Positions 57,991 through 64,000 of a DNA stretch of 64,000 nt are shown here, one piece after another. Position 1 is the stretch's first letter. The number at the start of each line of letters is the position of its first letter. The position numbers and the translations under genes are program-made. Source of the stretch: Pictodentalium vernedei (Eukaryota > Mollusca > Scaphopoda > Dentaliida > Dentaliidae); assembly GCA_031216915.1 (NCBI GenBank), contig CM062294.1, forward strand, positions 389,847,217-389,911,216, given 5' to 3'. A model generated the notes under the pieces. The model saw only the letters and a program-made list of their open reading frames with translations. It was not told where the DNA came from and ran no database searches.

Positions 57991-58554
57991 TTATTGGTGC
58001 TTAACGTCCCCAAATAATTTATAGTTCCTAAGGTCTGTGAAACCAATAACTGTTTGGAGAAAGAATACCATTCCAAATAATGAAGCCAAAAATAGAGAAT
58101 GTATGCATAGAAAGCCTGTAGGAAACTCCATAACTGATCCAACTATCCACAAAATTCTCATAAGCTCTATACTAAAGCAGAGCAAGAATTTAAGAGGATC
58201 TATTTTATAATATGTAAGTCTAATAATAATACATATCATGCATGCAATCAACAGAATCCTGCACGTACCCTCGTCTGTTGATACAGGCTGTATGCCTGTA
58301 TCAACAAAATTTAACCAGGAAACTGAAAGCATAACAACGACGTTAATGCGATTAGCATGAGAAATAGACTCATATGTCGTAACAAAAGCAGACTCTGAGC
58401 GAAACTTCTCAGAGTGGACTAATTGCCACATTTGGAAAATGTCGTCCAGATAACTGACATACCTGCCACACAGGTCCAGGAAGGCTAGCGATATCAACCG
58501 AATGTATTCATGAAAGAATTCAGAATCCCAAAACAGTTTCTGTTCAGGAATCAT
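57991..58554 (-). CDS. Hydrophobic frame in copy H, function unknown
   Basis: A 187-residue open frame, long for so decayed a region. It has three or four hydrophobic stretches (RINVVVMLSVSWLNFV, CRILLIACMICIIIRL, LKFLLCFSIELMRILWIV, LASLFGMVFFLQTVIGF) consistent with a multi-pass membrane protein. It contains YLDDIF, which looks like an RT motif but lacks the other RT motifs. A shorter frame at 20859-21206 in copy C has faint similarity. I do not recognise a family; it may be chance in AT-rich DNA. Confidence 0.25.
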   Translation of the reverse strand: MIPEQKLFWDSEFFHEYIRLISLAFLDLCGRYVSYLDDIFQMWQLVHSEKFRSESAFVTTYESISHANRINVVVMLSVSWLNFVDTGIQPVSTDEGTCRILLIACMICIIIRLTYYKIDPLKFLLCFSIELMRILWIVGSVMEFPTGFLCIHSLFLASLFGMVFFLQTVIGFTDLRNYKLFGDVKHQ

Positions 58555-58984
58555 ATGCTCGTATACAACTTATGAACGACCAACCACTGGAAGCAAACCA
58601 ACTAAAGAGGGGATGCACCCCTTATGTTGTCGTTAGACCACAACCCACCCACCAATCGAAGAGCAATGAAAGACATGCATATAACTGAATGCATAGGAGG
58701 CTTACAGGAAGAGAACTATGTCCTGCCCTGTAATCGCCTCTTAACATATTGGCAGGTGGAAGGGGGGGGGGGATAAATCATATCGAACCCCCCTCATCCA
58801 CATTACTTGAATCGCAGGATAAGTAAGGCCGGTGCAGTAATACTAAAGCTTCAAACAGTGACAAATTCCTTTTTCACTATAGGAAAAGGAAACTTTACGC
58901 TATATTCCCAGCTCTACTGCTGCTGCTATTCTCAATAAAGAGTAATATAGCTAAAAAAGCTTATAGTTAGTCAAAGCAAACATA

Positions 58985-59442
58985 AGGTATCGCAGAACTA
59001 AATATTGAAATTAGAGTGAACCGCCTTAAAATGTTGCACTCGGAAATGACGCAATCTCTAAAAATAAACAGCCTTGGGAAAATCCGTTGTTTCAATAAAA
59101 GTTTGAAACATTCTATTGACATCTTGCATTATTGTTGAATATTCCTGATAAAAAAGAGGGTGATTTGATGACTTTTGGACCTAAAAAATACAATTTACTT
59201 TTTGTGTGATTTTGTAGGGAATTCCCTGAAAAATATGTGCACGTGACCGGTACTTCCCTTTGTGTCAGTTTTTCTCTCTTATTTGTTGCATGACCCCCTG
59301 TTTTCAGATCAGAAAAAGTTGTCTGAAGGGCTATACTTGACAGAGATATTTGAATGCCAAAATTAAAGTGATGCGATCATATTTTTTTCCACCTGAACGT
59401 TATAATGGTCGCCTATGGGAAAATATTTAGTTCTGTGAGACC
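58985..59442. mobile_element. 458-bp MITE, copy 1
   Basis: The ends GGTATCGCAGAACTAAATAT and (inverted) GGTCTCACAGAACTAAATAT form TIRs of about 21 bases. I count two differences from the copy at 61530-61987. No coding capacity. Superfamily unclear; the flanks TAA/TAT or ATA would fit a 2-3 bp target duplication. Confidence 0.8.
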
Positions 59443-60362
59443 TATAGGAAATATGTTTTTGGCTTCCAGACCAGATTCAGTTATTATTTTGGGGGATTAT
59501 TTCACATTTAAATATTTATTTGGGGACCATACACCTTACCAAACCATTTTATTGTTTTGAGAAGTTACATTTTTGTCACAGTCAGCAATTAAAGCTATAT
59601 ATTTCCAAAACTGAGGCTGTTCGTGCAAGAAAATTCACATCTTGAGCAAGTGCATTCCCCAGGAGCACACCATAACCTCTGGCAGCTGCTAACTAACAGC
59701 CTATCTTACCCTATTAACATATTTATTTAAACCATGGTTTCTCCTCATATTTTTAGGGGCAGGGAGGATTCCAAATCTTCCAACCCCCTCCCAAATCACC
59801 ATTCAAACACAGACAGAAAACCTACACTGCCCTTCTATTCACTATTATTTAGAAGTTTTTCTCTTTTATATTATGCTCTTCAAAATGTTGGAAAACAATT
59901 CCTTCATTGAAAGAGTATCCTGGAACACAAATTTGAGGAAGGGGTGGGGCTACAGTGGGAAATAACATAATAAAATTACAAATGTGAGTGAATGGCATTT
60001 GTGCATAGCTACCAATATAGTTGTCTAGTACTAGTGCTGCCATGGTTCCCCTGATACAGCATAAATTTACAGTGACAGTTGTGAAATATTGCTCTTTCCC
60101 TGAACCAAGTCCTCTCTCCCACACATATTTAACCCTTCTGCTGATGATAAACATTTGGAAAGACTGAACAGCATGTTTTTAGAGACTGAAGTTAGTATCA
60201 TACACTTTCAGTTTCTTATGATTTACTTTGAGGCTTCAGCACTCATGGTCCACTGAGTTATTTTTCAATTTAACAACCTTGCCCTGGTTCTTCCACTATA
60301 TTTTTCATTGTATGCCATTCAGTACTCTCATGTAGACCTCCTACATGTGTGACTGCAAGCCT

Positions 60363-60404
60363 ATCTGTCTGTCTGTCTGTCTGTCTGTCTGTGTGTCTGT
60401 CTCT
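60363..60404 (+). repeat. (TCTG)n microsatellite
   Basis: About ten TCTG units with one GTGTG interruption. Confidence 0.9.
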
Positions 60405-60481
60405 TCATCAGACATGGTGTTTCTTTGCTTTTCACTTGCCTGGATCTACATTTTCAATAATTGGCAGCTGACTAACTTTCA

Positions 60482-60512
60482 CCCCCCCCCCCCCCCCCCA
60501 CACACACACACA
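60482..60512 (+). repeat. Poly-C plus (CA)n tract
   Basis: A run of about 18 C is followed by CACACACACACACA. Confidence 0.9.
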
Positions 60513-61529
60513 AGTATATTAAACATCAAATACCACTATATTCTTGAAGCAAATGTCTGATTCATCCTCTTTGGAAACATGTTTTCAACAATTTCAATCT
60601 TTTTGCCAGAATGGGTGTCTGTGGGGATTAAAACAAAGGTTATGAAAGTGCACTTATGGGAACTTGCAGCATAAGCATAGCACTATAGAATCAATATTTG
60701 ATGGTTTTAGGCATCTTACCGGTTTTATGAGATATCACAGTAGCAGGTACTGGTCATTCTTTTGGAAAAAAACACTGTTTTATGTTTTGTCAGTGCCATA
60801 CCAATGACTCTATGTGCCTTTACTGAGAAAACTGAGGCTTTTCCTTTACAAAAATTGCAAAATATTCATCAATACAATGTGAAATGTCTTCAGAAGCCAG
60901 ACTGTGATTTAAAAACTATTACAGATGGGAAAATTCATATCACAGTAGGTTTGTTTTGGGTCAATATCAATTAAATTATGAATTATATCACATATTTTGA
61001 TGAAAAGGGGCATACCGGGGGGTCCTATTCAGGGTAAAATTTTACTACATCAGATGGTGGAATAAAATTTGACATCAGTTGTTAGGATAAACTGGTAGAG
61101 TCCTCTCATATTGGTGAAATATATAGCTGCATCCCCAGTTTTGGAAACAAAATTGACATCCATATTGTTCTATGGGGGTTGGGACATTGTTTTTTTTGCA
61201 GTATGGTTAAATGAGACAGATTTTTTCTAAAAATATTTTGTGCTGATGCAGATGTTAGTTTTATTTTGGGATCAGGGTAGTTTTTTAAAGAAAGCTGTAA
61301 ATTCTCATCCTTCTCAGTTAATTTATAAAGTAACAGGATAGAAAAATATTTTGGAGGCAATACCAGTTTTCAAGCCCACTTGACAAAGTTTGGACACTTT
61401 TCCTTAAAAGAGCAAATTTTCCATGTTTTTGACTCAGCCAAAGCCAAAAGTTGGATTCTAATGCAGAAATGACTCTTTTATCTCATGGAAGTGGTAAAAT
61501 GTCTCTTTGGTGGGGGTGGGGATGATTAT

Positions 61530-61987
61530 AGGTATCGCGGAACTAAATATTGAAATTAGAGTGAACCGCCTTAAAATGTTGCACTCGGAAATGACGCAAT
61601 CTCTAAAAATAAACAGCCTTGGGAAAATCCGTTGTTTCAATAAAAGTTTGAAACATTCTATTGACATCTTGCATTATTGTTGAATATTCCTGATAAAAAA
61701 GAGGGTGATTTGATGACTTTTGGACCTAAAAAATACAATTTACTTTTTGTGTGATTTTGTAGGGAATTCCCTGAAAAATATGTGCACGTGACCGGTACTT
61801 CCCTTTGTGTCAGTTTTTCTCTCTTATTTGTTGCATGACCCCCTGTTTTCAGATCAGAAAAAGTTGTCTGAAGGGCTATACTTGACAGAGATATTTGAAT
61901 GCCAAAATTAAAGTGATGCGATCATATTTTTTTCCACCTGAATGTTATAATGGTCGCCTATGGGAAAATATTTAGTTCTGTGAGACC
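61530..61987. mobile_element. 458-bp MITE, copy 2
   Basis: Same length and orientation as 58985-59442, differing at the ninth base and near the end (GAATGTT versus GAACGTT). Flanks TTATA / ATAAT suggest a short AT-rich target duplication. Confidence 0.8.
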
Positions 61988-62287
61988 ATAATGACACTAA
62001 TTTCGTAACGCTTTAGTGTTAGTTATCTAGAATAGTATAGAAACCATAGGGCTTCCTCACGTCTGACCCACTCCATAATGCCACTAAGGATGAAGTGGGA
62101 CGTGATGAATATGGCACTATAGCCAGGGCTGGGAGGAGATAAAATTTTCCTTAACACGTTAATGCGTTAAATAATTCTGAGTTAACAAGTTAAATGACGT
62201 TAAATGTTAAAATGAACAAAATTTTAATAGCTTCGGCCATTTTTATTGATTTGAATTTGAATATGATTGAACTTACATACAGTTCGT

Positions 62288-62342
62288 CTCTTGAGTTCCA
62301 ATGTGCTCTATGTGTCAACTGGCACATAGAATACATTGGAAC
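62288..62342. repeat. Hairpin in the hAT 3' region
   Basis: GAGTTCCAATGT...TATGTG and CACATA...ACATTGGAACTC pair with small bulges. Confidence 0.75.
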
Positions 62343-62388
62343 TCAGGGGAGGAGTAGTCAATATAGTTCTCTCAGGTTATCGTAAATT

Positions 62389-62610
62389 CTAACATTCAGC
62401 GATGTTTTCATTTAAGAATACAATCGCTGCGGCTGTATCCATAGAAAGAGACATCCGCCGTTGCTCGAATTCCAGTCCTTGCATGGAGAATAGGCATTCG
62501 GATGAAGCTGATATTGCTGTATCGCCAAATATCGGCAGGCCAACTTCGCCAACGTTGATAGGAGGGCTTCATGGTCTCTCCACCAAATCAATGGGTCGTC
62601 TATAATTGAC
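62389..62610 (-). pseudogene. hAT transposase C-terminal dimerisation domain
   Basis: Minus strand: DPLIWWRDHEALLSTLAKLA and CRYLAI in one frame, then after a frameshift SASSECLFSMQGLEFEQRRM, SLSMDTAAAIVFLNENI and AEC, ending at TAG (62389-62391). The order W-W-x4-PxL...A...R-Y-L, SASSExxFS and the closing LNENI are the signature of the hAT C-terminal dimerisation domain. The upstream part of the gene would lie to the right, where copy G was inserted. Dead. Confidence 0.8.
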
Positions 62611-62789
62611 GGACATCTAAATTATTCATGTTCTTCAATTTCGTCAAATGGCACAAAATTCGTCGTCATTGGCACGTGCGACCCGGCTTGGGTAAACACA
62701 AGATAACAATGCAATGCTACATATTATGCAATTATAATCTTCAAAGTTAAACGTTCTTAACTTGGTAAAAAATTTTTAACGTTGCTAAA

Positions 62790-63016
62790 ATTATAAATTT
62801 AAAGTAATTTGTATATTTTTATACTTACCAATGACCCAAACTATCAGGTGCTAACTCAAAGTTATCAAGGGCCAAACACAAATTTTGAACCCCCGATCCC
62901 CCGAATTTGCTTGCAAAATCAAAAATTAAAAGTCCTATCTGGCCCTCCATACATTTACTCTCCGCACATGCACAGCCATCCAGAAGTGACCGGAATTGGC
63001 GCCAACATCATTCTTT
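62790..63016 (+). repeat. Left inverted terminal repeat, copy G
   Basis: It starts TATAAATTTAAAGTAATTTG, keeps GGAATTGGCGCCAA, and has the GC palindrome degraded to CCGCACATGCACAG. Confidence 0.75.
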
Positions 63017-63085
63017 GTAGAAGAGAGTACTACATAATAATTCAGCGGGGAGGAATGAGTGCCCACTCATGGAAGGGTCATCCCC

Positions 63086-63167
63086 GTCTGGGTCATTGGT
63101 AAGTATAAAAAATATATAAATTACTATAAATTTTTTCATATTCTTGTACTGTACCAATGACCCAGAC
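63086..63167. repeat. Internal complementary region, copy G
   Basis: GTCTGGGTCATTGGTAAGTA ... ACTGTACCAATGACCCAGAC. Its left half matches the A/E/F left end (ATATATAAATTACTATAAAT) better than copy G's own left end. Confidence 0.7.
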
Positions 63168-63758
63168 TTAGCTGAATAGTAAAAAGGCTGGAGGGCCTAG
63201 GACATAAAGGGAAATCCAATAGGCTCAATTACATATACAGAATTATCCCCTCAAGGAGAAACAGGATTTACATGTATCTTCTTGTTTATACAAAATAAGA
63301 AAGACACATTACCAATCCATAATTGAGCACAATAACATCAATGATCTCTATTAACATCCAGTATAACCCATTATACTAATTTCTTAACGGAAAGCCGATA
63401 AATAATGATAGTCCAGAGAATGAGACTCTTTATACTTATTTAAAAGTGTCTGAGAATTGTATATTAATGCTTGTATGACACGTGACATATACAAATGCTT
63501 CACACCGAGCTACACTTTAAAAATATTACATAAATGAGATAGACATTAGCTTTACACTTTAAAACCATAAAAGCACCGACTCGGAATTACTGATTCAGGA
63601 GGAGATATTCCCTTGCTTTTCACTATAAAGCCAGTGATATAAGGGAACACCATCCCCATCCTTCCTTTTGCTCTGGGTCATTTATCTCAGAACGAAGAGG
63701 GCAGCAAGACAGAGTCACTGCTGGAACAGAAAACCTGCATAACTATAGTTGCAACTGT

Positions 63759-64000
63759 TTAGTGGACAACATTCTGAGCAACAGATAACGGACCTAAACA
63801 TCTAAGGTCGCCAGAAATAGACTCAATATTTCTAAGGTAAAAATTTGTGAACGTAGAAGGCTGAGACCAGTATGCAGCCCTCTTCAGATCCGTAATAGCA
63901 ATACTATTAGCATAAGCCCAAGATGTAGACAGCGCTCTAACTTCGTGCACTGAAATCTTAAGCACAGACTGCTGAGTTGAAGATAATTTTTCATAAGCAG
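63759..64000 (-). pseudogene. Tyrosine recombinase 3' end, copy G (fossil, partial)
   Basis: It reads LKISVHEVRALSTSWAYANS, DLKRAAYWSQPSTFTNFYLR and NIESISGDLRCLGPLSVAQN, the HxxR and terminal Tyr segments of the recombinase. It continues beyond the window. Confidence 0.8.

Larger units (their letters stand above)
57065..58984 (-). mobile_element. DIRS-related copy H (fossil, incomplete)
   Basis: It has a left ITR of the GGCCCAGAC subfamily (TGATAAATTTAAAGTAATTT start), a degenerate ICR and a 3' region resembling that of copy C (AAGGCTAGCCCAGA near 57672). It ends near the MITE at 58985, and no right ITR was found. It is strongly decayed; only the 3' part of an element is recognisable, plus a hydrophobic frame. 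Confidence 0.65.
59443..61529. other. Spacer without recognised gene
   Basis: AT-rich sequence. It contains a (TCTG)n microsatellite (60363-60404) and a C-run followed by (CA)n (60482-60512). Frames of up to 101 residues (59849-60154, minus) resemble nothing I know and lack convincing splice sites. Confidence 0.45.
62124..62789 (-). mobile_element. Second hAT remnant, cut by DIRS copy G
   Basis: The left terminus CAGGGCTGGGAGGA is of hAT type. The subterminal AAAATTTTCCTTAACACGTT has an inverted counterpart near 62770, so the other end may lie close to or beyond copy G. It contains the end of a transposase gene and a hairpin in its 3' untranslated part (62288-62342). Defective. Confidence 0.65.
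62790..64000 (-). mobile_element. DIRS-type copy G (fossil, runs off the window)
   Basis: Left ITR (62790-63016), ICR (63086-63167), 3' region with the conserved hairpin (63670-63702) and the end of a recombinase gene (63759 onward). Only its 3' part is in the window. Its ITR text (GAACCCCCGATCC, CGCACATGCACAG) is nearer to copy H, while the interior follows the A/B/E type, so it may be a mixed subfamily. Coding state cannot be judged. Confidence 0.8.

Noticed and set aside
57991-58554. YLDDIF in the copy H frame as a functional RT motif
   Set aside because: None of the other RT motifs is present around it, and the rest of the frame is hydrophobic.
59849-60154. 101-residue minus-strand frame as a host exon
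   Set aside because: No recognised domain, no conserved splice context, and its length is within chance for this base composition.
60345-60560. Frame across the TCTG and poly-C/CA tracts
   Set aside because: It is low-complexity microsatellite translation.
58985-61987. 458-bp direct repeats as LTRs of a small element
   Set aside because: They do not start TG and end CA, each has its own terminal inverted repeats, and the DNA between them has no retroelement features. Two MITE copies explain them better.

Overview
The window is eukaryotic and looks like a repeat-dense animal genome, most likely a marine mollusc (bivalve-like). The evidence is a spliced exon encoding the Tudor region of SGF29 (SAGA complex), short non-coding elements with cores of about 145-170 bp tandem repeats and (ACGG)n tails that resemble the pearl/Helentron-derived repeats known from bivalves, and many nested transposons. 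No bacterial operons, rRNA, tRNA or CRISPR were seen. The organism assignment is inference.

By my boundaries about 44 of the 64 kb (roughly 69%) is DIRS-type tyrosine-recombinase retrotransposon, here called copies A to H. They carry gag, reverse transcriptase-RNase H (with the segment often annotated as a Dam-like methylase in DIRS elements) and a tyrosine recombinase. Inverted terminal repeats (ITRs) and an internal complementary region (ICR) match the DIRS plan. Copy A (870-7856) sits in a short repeat element. Copy C (8706-22144, plus strand) is old and contains copy B (10969-17413, minus). Copy D (23574-44386, minus) contains copies E (29166-36288) and F (36289-43415), which lie head to tail and share one junction. 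Copy H (57065 to about 58980) is a divergent relative, and copy G (62790 to the window end) runs off the edge. E and F look youngest and F is nearest to whole; all copies are treated as fossils.

Between them lie host-like and other mobile sequences. The 22.4-23.6 kb and 44.4-45.4 kb pieces are one tandem-repeat element split by D. The 45.4-48.5 kb stretch holds the SGF29 exon (minus), an unrecognised plus-strand exon candidate beside a 33-G/26-C run, TTAA-type MITEs and a palindromic MITE. A LINE (48.5-49.9 kb and 54.7-56.6 kb) is split by a 143-bp-period array, which is split by a hAT transposon with TAAAG target duplications, which is itself split by a pearl-like element with ten 168-bp units: four nesting levels.

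The last 7 kb has a perfect fold-back, copy H, two nearly identical 458-bp MITEs 2.1 kb apart, a second hAT remnant with a readable dimerisation domain, and copy G. No multi-gene pathway is visible. The interest lies in how the elements target, copy and regulate themselves: identical ITR pairs on a copy whose genes are long decayed, an insertion exactly at another copy's end, twin palindromic factor-binding sites in the ITRs, and a conserved G-tract plus hairpin after the recombinase gene.
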